Positions 16,081 through 24,224 of a stretch of DNA of 64,000 nucleotides are shown piece by piece. Under the pieces are notes generated by a model. The model had not been told where the DNA came from, made no database searches, and saw only the letters and a program-made list of their open reading frames with translations. The position numbers and the translations under genes are program-made. Position 1 is the stretch's first letter, and every line of letters starts with the position of its first letter. The stretch spans positions 5,580,001 through 5,644,000 of the forward strand of contig NZ_BAAAWE010000001.1 of assembly GCF_039534915.1 (NCBI RefSeq), in the 5' to 3' direction. The DNA is from Streptomyces roseofulvus (GTDB lineage: Bacteria; Actinomycetota; Actinomycetes; Streptomycetales; Streptomycetaceae).

Positions 16081-17511
16081 TCAGGCGCGCTCGCCGCCGC
16101 CCAGGTGGTGCACGCGGACCATGTTGGTGGTGCCGGGGACGCCGGGGGGCGAGCCGGCGGTGATGATCATGGTGTCGCCCTCGTTGTAGCGCTGGAGCTT
16201 GAGCAGCTCGGCGTCGACGAGGTCGACCATCGCGTCGGTGTTGTCGACGAAGGGCACCAGGAAGGACTCGACGCCCCAGCTCAGGGTGAGCTGGTTGCGG
16301 GTGTTCGCGTCCGTCGTGAAGGCGAGGATCGGCTGCTGCGTCCGGTAGCGGGAGAGGCGGCGGGCCGTGTCGCCGGACTGGGTGAAGGCGATCAGCGCCT
16401 TGCCGCCGAGGAAGTCGGCGATCTCGCAGGCCGCGCGGGCGACCGAGCCGCCCTGGGTGCGCGGCTTCTTGCCCGGGACCAGGGGCTGGAGGCCCTTGGA
16501 GAGCAGCTCCTCCTCGGCCGCGGCGACGATCTTCGACATCGTCTTGACGGTCTCGATCGGGTAGGCGCCGACACTCGACTCGGCGGAGAGCATGACCGCG
16601 TCGGCACCGTCCAGGATGGCGTTGGCGACGTCGCTCGCCTCGGCGCGGGTCGGCCGCGAGTTGGTGATCATCGACTCCATCATCTGGGTGGCGACGATGA
16701 CCGGCTTGGCGTTCCGGCGGCACATCTCGACGAGCCGCTTCTGCACCATCGGCACCCGCTCCAGCGGGTACTCGACGGCGAGGTCGCCGCGGGCGACCAT
16801 GACGGCGTCGAAGGCGGCGACGACCTCGGCCATGTTCTCGACGGCCTGCGGCTTCTCGACCTTGGCGATGACGGGGACCCGGCGGCCCTCCTCGTCCATC
16901 ACCTTGTGGACGTCCTTGACGTCGGCGGCGTCGCGGACGAAGGAGAGCGCGACCATGTCGCAGCCCATCCGGAGCGCGAAGCGGAGGTCCTCGACGTCCT
17001 TCTCGGAGAGGGCCGGGACGTTGACCGCCGCGCCGGGCAGGTTGATGCCCTTGTGGTCGGAGATCACGCCGCCCTCGATGACGACCGTCTTGACCCGGGG
17101 CCCGTCGACCTCGACGACCCGCAGCTCGACGTTGCCGTCGTTGATGAGGACCTGGTCGCCCTTGGAGACGTCGCCCGGGAGGCCCTTGTAGGTGGTGCCG
17201 CAGACGGACTTGTCGCCGGGGACGTCCTCGGTGGTGATGGTGAACTCGTCCCCGCGGACCAGCTCGACCGGACCCTCCGCGAAGGTCTCCAGCCGGATCT
17301 TGGGGCCCTGGAGGTCGGCCAGCACACCGACGGCGCGGCCGGTGTCGGCGGCGGCCTTGCGGAGACGGTCGTACCGCTCCTGGTGCTCTGCCTGGGTCCC
17401 GTGGCTCATGTTGAAACGGGCCACGTTCATGCCGGCCTCGATGAGAGCCTTCAGCTGCTCGTACGAGTCGACGGCGGGGCCCAGCGTGCAGACGATTTTG
17501 GAACGGCGCAT
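16081..17511 (-). CDS. pyk: Pyruvate kinase
   Basis: Cytosolic glycolytic enzyme of 476 aa converting phosphoenolpyruvate and ADP to pyruvate and ATP. It begins SKIVCTLGPA, followed by the MNVARFNMSHG substrate loop. The B domain occupies about residues 70-170. The active-site block IAKVEKPQAVENM and the MVARGDLAVEYPLERVP signature follow, then ATQMMESMI and the AEASDVANAILDGADAVMLS region; the C-domain (about 345-476) would bind an allosteric effector. ATG 17511 is chosen because it starts the conserved MRRSKIVCT; codons further upstream are not conserved. From memory S. coelicolor has two pyruvate kinases, and the one beside ackA-pta is SCO5423. It lies 98 bp downstream of ackA, on the same strand. 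Confidence 0.96.
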   Translation of the reverse strand: MRRSKIVCTLGPAVDSYEQLKALIEAGMNVARFNMSHGTQAEHQERYDRLRKAAADTGRAVGVLADLQGPKIRLETFAEGPVELVRGDEFTITTEDVPGDKSVCGTTYKGLPGDVSKGDQVLINDGNVELRVVEVDGPRVKTVVIEGGVISDHKGINLPGAAVNVPALSEKDVEDLRFALRMGCDMVALSFVRDAADVKDVHKVMDEEGRRVPVIAKVEKPQAVENMAEVVAAFDAVMVARGDLAVEYPLERVPMVQKRLVEMCRRNAKPVIVATQMMESMITNSRPTRAEASDVANAILDGADAVMLSAESSVGAYPIETVKTMSKIVAAAEEELLSKGLQPLVPGKKPRTQGGSVARAACEIADFLGGKALIAFTQSGDTARRLSRYRTQQPILAFTTDANTRNQLTLSWGVESFLVPFVDNTDAMVDLVDAELLKLQRYNEGDTMIITAGSPPGVPGTTNMVRVHHLGGGERA

Positions 17512-17609
17512 GAGGCGGATCCTATCGGTTTGTTTCACTGCGGAATATTCCGGCTGGCGGAAAGTACAAATGGGCGGGGTCCCGCTCAGGCGTTCACTCC
17601 TTCGAGTGG

Positions 17610-18818
17610 CTACCCGCTCACGAGTGCGTAGCTCTGACGGGCGATCTCCAGCTCCTCGTCGGTCGGCACCACGGCCACCGCGACCCGGGCGTACTCGGGC
17701 GAGATGATCCGCGGCTCGTCCGACCGTACGGCGTTGAGACCGGCGTCCACGGCGAGGCCCAGCTCCTCCAGACCGGCGATGGCCGCCTCCCGCACCGGCG
17801 CCGCGTTCTCGCCCACGCCCGCGGTGAAGGCCACCGCGTCGACCCGGCCGAGGACCGCGTAGTACGCGCCGATGTACTTCTTCAGCCGGTGGACGTAGAC
17901 GTCGAAGGCGAGCGCGGCCCGCTCGTCGCCCTCGTCGATCCGGCGGCGGATCTCCCGCATGTCGTTGTCGCCGCAGAGTCCGACGAGCCCGGACCTCTTG
18001 TTGAGCAGGACGTCGATCTCGTCGGTCGACATGCCCGCCACCCGCCTGAGGTGGAAGGTGACCGCCGGGTCGATGTCGCCCGAGCGGGTGCCCATGACCA
18101 GGCCCTCCAGCGGGGTCAGGCCCATCGAGGTGTCCACGCAGCGGCCGCCGCGCACCGCCGAGGCGGAGGCGCCGTTGCCGAGGTGGAGCACGATCACGTT
18201 CACCTCCCCGGGCTCCTTGCCGAGCAGCTTCGCCGTCGCCCGGGAGACGTACGCGTGCGAGGTGCCGTGGAAGCCGTAGCGGCGGATCCGGTGCGCGTCG
18301 GCGGTCTCCACGTCGATCGCGTACCGGGCCGCCGCCTCCGGCATCGTGGTGTGGAAGGCGGTGTCGAAGACGGCGACCTGCGGCAGGTCGGGGCGGAGCG
18401 CCATGGCCGTGCGGATGCCGATCAGGTTCGCCGGGTTGTGCAGCGGCGCCACCGGCACGAGGCGTTCGATCTCGGCGATCACCTCCTCGTCGATGACCGT
18501 CGGCTCGGTGAAGCGCAGCCCGCCGTGCACCACCCGGTGGCCGATCGCGGCCAGCTCGGGGGAGTCCAGGCCGAGGCCGTCCGCCGCCAGCTCCTCGGCG
18601 ACCGCCTTCAGCGCCGCCGCGTGGTCGGGGATCGGCCCGGTCCGCTCCCGCTTCGCGCCGCCCAGGAGCGGGGTGTGGGCGAGCCGGGAGGTCTCCTCGC
18701 CGATCCGCTCCACCAGGCCCTGCGCGAGCCGGTCGCCGTCGCGCATGTCGAGGAGCTGGTACTTCACCGAGGAGGAGCCGGAGTTCAGGACGAGGACGCG
18801 GGTGGGGGTGCCGGTCAT
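17610..18818 (-). CDS. ackA: Acetate kinase
   Basis: Cytosolic enzyme of 402 aa converting acetyl phosphate and ADP to acetate and ATP, second step of the Pta-AckA overflow pathway. Visible family signatures are VLVLNSGSSSVKYQLLD at the N-terminus, HRVVHGG (about residue 92), VFDTAFHTTMP, and the phosphate-binding HLGNGAS segment with GTRSGDIDP following. FTAGVGENA near the C-terminus is also conserved. Its ATG overlaps the pta stop codon by 4 bp (ATGA), so pta and ackA are translationally coupled, in the usual order. pyk follows on the same strand. Confidence 0.96.
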   Translation of the reverse strand: MTGTPTRVLVLNSGSSSVKYQLLDMRDGDRLAQGLVERIGEETSRLAHTPLLGGAKRERTGPIPDHAAALKAVAEELAADGLGLDSPELAAIGHRVVHGGLRFTEPTVIDEEVIAEIERLVPVAPLHNPANLIGIRTAMALRPDLPQVAVFDTAFHTTMPEAAARYAIDVETADAHRIRRYGFHGTSHAYVSRATAKLLGKEPGEVNVIVLHLGNGASASAVRGGRCVDTSMGLTPLEGLVMGTRSGDIDPAVTFHLRRVAGMSTDEIDVLLNKRSGLVGLCGDNDMREIRRRIDEGDERAALAFDVYVHRLKKYIGAYYAVLGRVDAVAFTAGVGENAAPVREAAIAGLEELGLAVDAGLNAVRSDEPRIISPEYARVAVAVVPTDEELEIARQSYALVSG

Positions 18819-20908
18819 GCGGGAAGCTCCTCAGCCGGGGCGGGGACCTGGGACTGGATGGCCGTGATCGCGACCGTGTTGACGATGTCGCTGACGAGGG
18901 CGCCGCGCGAGAGGTCGTTGACCGGCTTGCGCAGGCCCTGCAGGACCGGGCCGACGGCGACGGCGCCGGCCGAACGCTGCACTGCCTTGTAGGTGTTGTT
19001 GCCGGTGTTGAGGTCCGGGAAGATCAGCACCGTCGCCTGGCCGGCGACCTCCGAGCCGGGCAGCTTGGTGGCCGCCACGGAGGGCTCCACGGCCGCGTCG
19101 TACTGGATCGGGCCCTCGATCCGCAGCGCCGGGTGCGTCTCGCGGACCAGCTTGGTGGCCTCGCGGACCTTGTCGACGTCGGCGCCGGACCCGGAGGTGC
19201 CGGTGGAGTACGAGAGCATCGCGATCCGCGGGTCGACGCCGAAGCGGGCCGCGGTGGCCGCCGACTGCACGGCGATGTCCGCGAGCTGCTCCGCGTCCGG
19301 GTCCGGGTTGACCGCGCAGTCGCCGTACACCAGCACCTTGTCGGCCAGGCACATGAAGAAGACCGAGGAGACGATCGAGGCGTCCGGCTTGGTCTTGATG
19401 ATCTCGAAGGCCGGGCGGATGGTCGCCGCGGTGGAGTGGACCGCGCCGGAGACCATGCCGTCGGCCAGGCCCTCCTGGACCATCAGGGTGCCGAAGTAGT
19501 TGACGTCCGAGACGACGTCGTACGCCAGCTCCACCGTGACGCCCTTGTGGGCGCGGAGCGCGGCGTACTTCGCGGCGAAGTCGTCCCGCAGCTCGGAGGT
19601 CTGCGGGTCGATCAGCTGGGTGTCCCGCAGGTCCACGCTCAGGTCGGCGGCCTTCTTGCGGATGGCCTCGACGTCGCCGAGCAGGGTGAGGTCGCAGACG
19701 TCGCGGCGCAGCAGCACGTCGGCGGCGCGCAGCACCCGCTCCTCGGTGCCCTCGGGCAGCACCACCCGGCGCCGGTCGGCCCGGGCCTGCTCCAGCAGCT
19801 CGTGCTCGAACATCATCGGGGTGACCCGGCCGCTGGGCGCCACCGAGATCCGCTTGAGCAGGTCGGCGGTGTCCACGTGCCGTTCGAAGAGGCCGAGCGC
19901 GGTCTCCGCCTTGCGCGGGGTGGCCGCGTTGAGCTTGCCCTCCAGGGCGAAGAGTTCGGCGGCGGTGGGGAAGCTGTTGCCGGCGACGGAGATCACCGGG
20001 GTGCCGGGGGCGAGCCGGGCGGCCAGGGTGAGGATCGCGTCGGTGGGCCGCTCGTCCAGGGTGAGCAGGACGCCGGCGATCGGGGGCGTACCGGCAGAGT
20101 GGGCGGCGAGCGCCCCCACGACCAGGTCGGCGCGGTCCCCGGGGGTGACGACCAGGCAGCCGGGGGTCAGCGCGTTGAGGAAGTTCGGCAGCATCGCGCC
20201 GCCGAAGACGAAGTCCAGGGCGTCGCGGGCGAGCCCGGCGTCGTCGCCGAGGACGACGGTCGCGCCGAGCGCGTGGGTGATCTGGGCGACGGTGGGGGCG
20301 GCGAGCGCCGGCTCGTCCGGGAGGACGTAGCAGGGCACCGGGAGCCGGGCGGTCAGCCGCTCGGCGATGGTCTCGCGGTCCTCGGCCGCCACCCGGTTGA
20401 CGACCATCGCGAGGACGTCGCAGCCGAGGCCGTCGTAGGCCCGGAAGGCGTTGCGGGCCTCGGCGCGCACCGACTCGGAGGGCTGGCCCTTGCCGCCGAC
20501 GACGGGGATGACGGAGGCGCCGAACTCGTTCGCCAGGCGGGCGTTGAGGGCCAGCTCGTCGGGGAGCTGGGTGGCGGCGAAGTCGGTGCCGAGGACGAGG
20601 ACGACCTCGTAGTCGCGGGCGACCGCGTGGAAGCGGTCGACCAGCCGGGAGACCAGTTCGTCGGTGCCCTGTTCGGCCTGGAGGGCGGACGCCTCGTGGT
20701 AGTCCATGCCGTAGACCGTGGCGGGGTCCTGGGTCAGCCGGTAGCGGGCGCGCAGCAGGTCGAAGAGACGGTCCGGGCCGTCGTGCACCAGGGGGCGGAA
20801 CACCCCCACCCGGTCCACCTGTCGGGTGAGGAGCTCCATGACTCCCAGCTCGACGACCTGGCGGCCGTCCCCGCGGTCGATCCCGGTCACGTACACGCTG
20901 CGCGTCAC
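18815..20908 (-). CDS. pta: Phosphate acetyltransferase, long form
   Basis: Cytosolic enzyme of 697 aa interconverting acetyl-CoA and acetyl phosphate. It is the long (class II) form: the N-terminal half has a dethiobiotin-synthetase-like fold (starting VYVTGIDRGDGRQVVELGV) and a DRTGG-type middle domain (about residues 215-330), and the catalytic PTA domain follows (about 370-690), with MVSGAVHSTAATIRPAFEII and VFPDLNTGNNTYK-type blocks. Start GTG 20908 has GGAG upstream. The N-terminal P-loop is degenerate (TGIDRGDGRQ rather than GxxxxGKT), as I remember for actinobacterial forms. It is the first gene of the leftward pta-ackA(-pyk) cluster and is divergent from pfkA. Confidence 0.95.
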   Translation of the reverse strand: MTRSVYVTGIDRGDGRQVVELGVMELLTRQVDRVGVFRPLVHDGPDRLFDLLRARYRLTQDPATVYGMDYHEASALQAEQGTDELVSRLVDRFHAVARDYEVVLVLGTDFAATQLPDELALNARLANEFGASVIPVVGGKGQPSESVRAEARNAFRAYDGLGCDVLAMVVNRVAAEDRETIAERLTARLPVPCYVLPDEPALAAPTVAQITHALGATVVLGDDAGLARDALDFVFGGAMLPNFLNALTPGCLVVTPGDRADLVVGALAAHSAGTPPIAGVLLTLDERPTDAILTLAARLAPGTPVISVAGNSFPTAAELFALEGKLNAATPRKAETALGLFERHVDTADLLKRISVAPSGRVTPMMFEHELLEQARADRRRVVLPEGTEERVLRAADVLLRRDVCDLTLLGDVEAIRKKAADLSVDLRDTQLIDPQTSELRDDFAAKYAALRAHKGVTVELAYDVVSDVNYFGTLMVQEGLADGMVSGAVHSTAATIRPAFEIIKTKPDASIVSSVFFMCLADKVLVYGDCAVNPDPDAEQLADIAVQSAATAARFGVDPRIAMLSYSTGTSGSGADVDKVREATKLVRETHPALRIEGPIQYDAAVEPSVAATKLPGSEVAGQATVLIFPDLNTGNNTYKAVQRSAGAVAVGPVLQGLRKPVNDLSRGALVSDIVNTVAITAIQSQVPAPAEELPA

Positions 20909-21250
20909 GCCGTGGTCTCCTGTCCAGTCCTGCGGAAGGGGCCCGTCCCGTGGAAGGGCCGTCCTGCGTGAGGGCCCGGCCCGTCCTCGGGGCCCGGCCC
21001 TCGCCCTGCGTCGCCCCTGTCAACCTTCGATCTCGAAAAGAAGCCGACAGGGTGGCATTACCCCCTTGACAATACCCCTGCACCTGGGTAGGTCGCCCGC
21101 TGTACGAAAGGCCCTCCCGGGGGGACGAAAGGCCCCCGTTCGGCCCCGCTCCCGGCACGCGCGGTGCGGCGGGGAGCGCCCCGGAGGGATCGGTCGTGTG
21201 AGAATCGGAACGGCTTGAACGGACCGCGACCGAGCAGGAGACACAGCACG
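20909..21250. other. Divergent promoter region between pta and pfkA
   Basis: This 342-bp gap carries no gene. It holds a vegetative-type promoter toward pfkA (listed separately), an 11-bp direct repeat ACGAAAGGCCC at 21104-21114 and 21125-21135 in the pfkA leader, and GC-rich potential hairpins around 21111-21140. The pta promoter must lie in the left half, but I see no strong consensus match there. Confidence 0.6.
21066..21094 (+). promoter_or_regulatory. Vegetative-type promoter for pfkA
   Basis: TTGACA at 21066-21071, a 17-bp spacer, and TAGGTC at 21089-21094 fit the principal sigma (HrdB-type) consensus well. Transcription would start near 21101, giving a leader of about 150 nt before pfkA. 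Confidence 0.65.
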
Positions 21251-22276
21251 ATGCGCATCGGAGTCCTCACCGCAGGCGGCGACTGCCCCGGCCTGAACGC
21301 AGTGATCCGGTCGGTCGTGCACCGGGCCGTGACCCACTACGGGGACGAGGTCATCGGCTTCGAGGACGGTTACGCCGGACTCCTCGACGGCCGCTACCGC
21401 CCCCTCGACCTCAACGCCGTCAGCGGCATCCTCGCCCGCGGCGGCACCATCCTCGGCTCCTCCCGCCTGGAGCGCGACCGCTTCGCCGCCGCCTGCGACA
21501 ACGCCAAGGCGCTGGTCGAGAAGAGCGGCTTCGACGCGCTCATCCCGATCGGCGGCGAGGGCACGCTGACCGCCGCCCGGATGCTCTCCGACGCGGGCGT
21601 GCCGGTCGTCGGCGTCCCCAAGACGATCGACAACGACATCTCGTCGACCGACCGCACCTTCGGCTTCGACACCGCCGTCGGCGTCGCCACCGAGGCGATG
21701 GACCGGCTGAAGACCACCGCCGAGTCCCACCAGCGGGTGATGGTCGTCGAGGTGATGGGCCGCCACGCCGGCTGGATCGCGCTGGAGTCCGGCATGGCCG
21801 GCGGCGCCCACGGCATCTGCCTCCCCGAGCGCCCCTTCGACCCGGCCGACCTGGTCAAGATGGTCGAGGAGCGCTTCTCCCGCGGCAAGAAGTTCGCGGT
21901 CATCTGCGTCGCCGAGGGCGCCCACCCGGCCGACGGCACGATGGACTACGGCAAGGGCGAGATCGACCAGTTCGGCCACGAGCGCTTCCAGGGCATCGGC
22001 ACCGCCCTCGCCTACGAGCTGGAGCGGCGGCTCGGCAAGGAGGCCCGCCCGGTCATCCTCGGCCACGTCCAGCGCGGCGGCACCCCGACGGCGTACGACC
22101 GCGTCCTCGCCACCCGCTTCGGCTGGCACGCGGTGGAGGCCGTGCACCGCGGCGACTTCGGCAACATGACCGCGCTGCGCGGCACCGACGTGAAGATGGT
22201 GCCGCTGGCCGAGGCCATCACCCAGCTGAAGACGGTCCCGGCGGACCGGATCCGCGAGGCCGAGTCGGTCTTCTGA
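21251..22276 (+). CDS. pfkA: 6-phosphofructokinase
   Basis: Cytosolic glycolytic enzyme of 341 aa phosphorylating fructose 6-phosphate to fructose 1,6-bisphosphate. It begins MRIGVLTAGGDCPGLNAVIR, the phosphate-binding start of group A PFKs. The nucleotide loop reads GGEGTL, with Gly where PPi-dependent enzymes have a second Asp, which favours ATP as donor; PKTIDNDI carries a Lys found in group III mixed-type PFKs. MGRHAGWIA and the effector-like region C-terminal to it are as expected. Start ATG 21251 is preceded by AGGAG. From memory this corresponds to S. coelicolor PfkA2 (SCO5426), next to pta as here. Confidence 0.95.
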   Translation: MRIGVLTAGGDCPGLNAVIRSVVHRAVTHYGDEVIGFEDGYAGLLDGRYRPLDLNAVSGILARGGTILGSSRLERDRFAAACDNAKALVEKSGFDALIPIGGEGTLTAARMLSDAGVPVVGVPKTIDNDISSTDRTFGFDTAVGVATEAMDRLKTTAESHQRVMVVEVMGRHAGWIALESGMAGGAHGICLPERPFDPADLVKMVEERFSRGKKFAVICVAEGAHPADGTMDYGKGEIDQFGHERFQGIGTALAYELERRLGKEARPVILGHVQRGGTPTAYDRVLATRFGWHAVEAVHRGDFGNMTALRGTDVKMVPLAEAITQLKTVPADRIREAESVF

Positions 22277-22294
22277 CCGTGCCGGACACGCAGC

Positions 22295-22325
22295 GACGGA
22301 GGTCCCGCAGGGCGGGACCTCCGTC
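22295..22325 (+). terminator. Terminator after pfkA
   Basis: Perfect 14-bp stem GACGGAGGTCCCGC at 22295-22308 and its complement at 22312-22325, with loop AGG. Confidence 0.88.
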
Positions 22326-22531
22326 CTCCGTTTCCCGGGGCCAAGGTCGTTTCTTTCAGACCGGGCCGGATCGGGGAGCGGCGTCGGGTGCGTGCGCTCG
22401 CAAGGCGGAGGAGGGAGTCGACGCGGTGGGGGCACCTCCCAGCTGGTGGCCGGGGGAGTCGGCGACCGACCACAACGCGGCGAGGGTGCGTGCCAGGCGT
22501 CGCGAGCCCGGCATGAGCCGGAAGAGACGGC

Positions 22532-23206
22532 CTAGTGCCCCACCGCCGCCCAGAAGTGGTCGGTGATCGCCTCCAGATAGGCCCGGCCCTCGTCGCCGGT
22601 CGCCCCGGAGGCGCCCCAGCTGGACGTCGCCGCCATGTGGGCGTGGTACTCGGCGTGCAGCCGCGCGAGCGCGGGCTCCAGCACCCGCCGGGGCAGCGGC
22701 AGCATCCGGACGGCCGGTTTCACGTACGCCTGCCAGCGGGTCGTCGCCGCGTCCCGCAGCAGCTCCGCGAGGCGGCCGTCGCCGCCGGTGGCCGTGATCA
22801 GCGCCCGCGGGCCGAGGCCGAGCACCTGGGCGAGCGCGGCCGTCTGCCGCTCGGTGCCCTTCCAGCTGCCCTCGTCCTCCATCCGGCGGTACGCGTGCGC
22901 GGCGACGCCCACCTGCCGGGCGAGGTCCTCCACGGAGAGCCCGCGGGCCACCCGGTGCTCCCGCAGGGTGGAGGCGACGGCGATCAGATCGGCGGGCGAG
23001 CACCACAGGACGCCCGCGAGCGCGGTCAGCTCCTGTTCGCTCGGCGTGAGGGTGCCGCGCTCCCAGGCGGCGACGGTGTCGGGCGTGACGAAGAGGCCGT
23101 ACTGGGCGCGCAGGCCGTACGCGACATGGCCCGGTGCCATGCCGAGCCCCTGACGCAGGCGGCGCGCGGCCGGGGCGTCGAAGGGAGGAGAGGGATGGTG
23201 CACCAC
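22532..23206 (-). CDS. Helix-turn-helix (XRE-like) regulator with two HTH segments
   Basis: Protein of 224 aa with two Cro/CI-type HTH regions: the first at about residues 12-65 (GHVAYGLRAQYGLFVTPDTVAAWERG), the second at about 73-125 (LREHRVARGLSVEDLARQVG, then YRRMEDEGSWKG). The C-terminal 90 residues are helical and contain YVKPAVRMLPLPRRVLEPAL, with no known motif. Start is GTG 23206 with AGGAG-like purines weak; a second in-frame GTG follows immediately. It stands alone, 207 bp from pfkA (converging) and 328 bp from the two-component genes. No target site is evident. The double HTH layout is the notable feature; function unknown. Confidence 0.78.
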   Translation of the reverse strand: MVHHPSPPFDAPAARRLRQGLGMAPGHVAYGLRAQYGLFVTPDTVAAWERGTLTPSEQELTALAGVLWCSPADLIAVASTLREHRVARGLSVEDLARQVGVAAHAYRRMEDEGSWKGTERQTAALAQVLGLGPRALITATGGDGRLAELLRDAATTRWQAYVKPAVRMLPLPRRVLEPALARLHAEYHAHMAATSSWGASGATGDEGRAYLEAITDHFWAAVGH

Positions 23207-23534
23207 GCCACGGTAGGCACGCGGGGCGACCGATGGCTACGGTGCGTTCATCTGAGGCCACAGCCTGGAGGAAGGTGGGAACCGGCCGGTAATCGGACGG
23301 TGACGTCCGGTGAGCGGGATGAGGTCGGCGGCCCGGCGCGCGGGCCTCGCGACGAGGGCTCCGGGTGCGGGCTGCGGGCCGGCGGCTCCAGGAGGGGTGC
23401 GGGCTCCGGGCCCGAGGCTCTGGGCGGGGTACGGGTTCCGCGCCGGCGGAGCCCGGAGGGTGCGCGCCGCCCCGGTCGCTCCGGGAGGGGGCAAGGCGCC
23501 GGAGGAGGGGCGGTCCCGGGGCCGGGCGTCCCGG
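23207..23534. other. GC-rich gap with degenerate GGCTCCGGG-type repeats
   Basis: No gene is supported in these 328 bp. The sequence is very G-rich on the + strand, with several imperfect copies of GGCTCCGGG or GGCTCYRGG between about 23357 and 23500. It must contain the promoter of the leftward HTH gene at its left end. Open frames here have low-complexity Pro/Ala/Gly translations and are not genes. Confidence 0.5.
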
Positions 23535-24224
23535 TCAGCGGGTGTCGGCGCGCCAGCGGTACTGGAGTTCCGGGCGGCCGATCTGGCCGTACTGGGGCGC
23601 GCGGACCGCGCGGCCCTCGGTGACCAGGTGCTCCAGGTAGCGGCGGGCGGTGATCCGCGAGATGCCCACCGCCGCGCCCGCCTCCGCGGCGGTCAGCCCG
23701 GCCGGCGCCTCGCGCAGCGAGCGGGTGACCGACTCCAGGGTCGGACCGCTCAGCCCCTTCGGCAGGGTCGCCGGCCGCGGGGCGCGCAGCGCCGCGAGCG
23801 CCCGGTCGACCTCGTCCTGCCCGGACGCCTCGCCGGCCGCGCCCCGGAACTCGGCGTACCGGGTCAGCCGGTCCCGCAGGGTGGCGAAGGCGAAGGGCTT
23901 GAGCACGTACTGGACCACCCCGAGGGAGACCCCCTCGCGCACCACGGCCAGATCGCGCGCCGAGGTCACCGCGATGACGTCCGCCCCGTGCCCGGCGGCC
24001 CGCAGCGCCCGCAGCAGGGCGAGCCCGTAGCCGTCCGGCAGGTAGAGGTCGAGCAGGATCAGGTCGACGGGCATCCGGTCGAGCAGCCGCACCGCCGCCG
24101 CCCGCGAGTGCGCCACCCCGACCACCCGGAAGCCCTCCACCCGGCCCGCGTACAGCGCGTGCGCGTCGGCGGCGACCGGATCGTCCTCGACCACGAGCAC
24201 CCGGATCTCCTGCGGCCCGCTCAC
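23535..24224 (-). CDS. CitB/DcuR-type response regulator
   Basis: Response regulator of 229 aa. The receiver domain spans about residues 1-125 with acidic pocket E13-D14-D15, phospho-acceptor D59 (LILLDLYLPDG) and the conserved K in YVLKPF. The C-terminal domain contains GLTAAEAGAAVGISRITARRYLEHL, the HTH typical of CitB/DpiA/DcuR regulators, which activate genes for uptake and use of C4-dicarboxylates or citrate. Start GTG 24224 overlaps the kinase stop by 4 bp (GTGA), so the pair is translationally coupled. The divergent dctA gene is the obvious target. Confidence 0.92.
   Translation of the reverse strand: MSGPQEIRVLVVEDDPVAADAHALYAGRVEGFRVVGVAHSRAAAVRLLDRMPVDLILLDLYLPDGYGLALLRALRAAGHGADVIAVTSARDLAVVREGVSLGVVQYVLKPFAFATLRDRLTRYAEFRGAAGEASGQDEVDRALAALRAPRPATLPKGLSGPTLESVTRSLREAPAGLTAAEAGAAVGISRITARRYLEHLVTEGRAVRAPQYGQIGRPELQYRWRADTR

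Noticed and set aside
23237..23494. 85-codon open frame in the gap before the HTH regulator
   Set aside because: Proline/alanine-rich shadow translation in a repeat-like GC-rich stretch.
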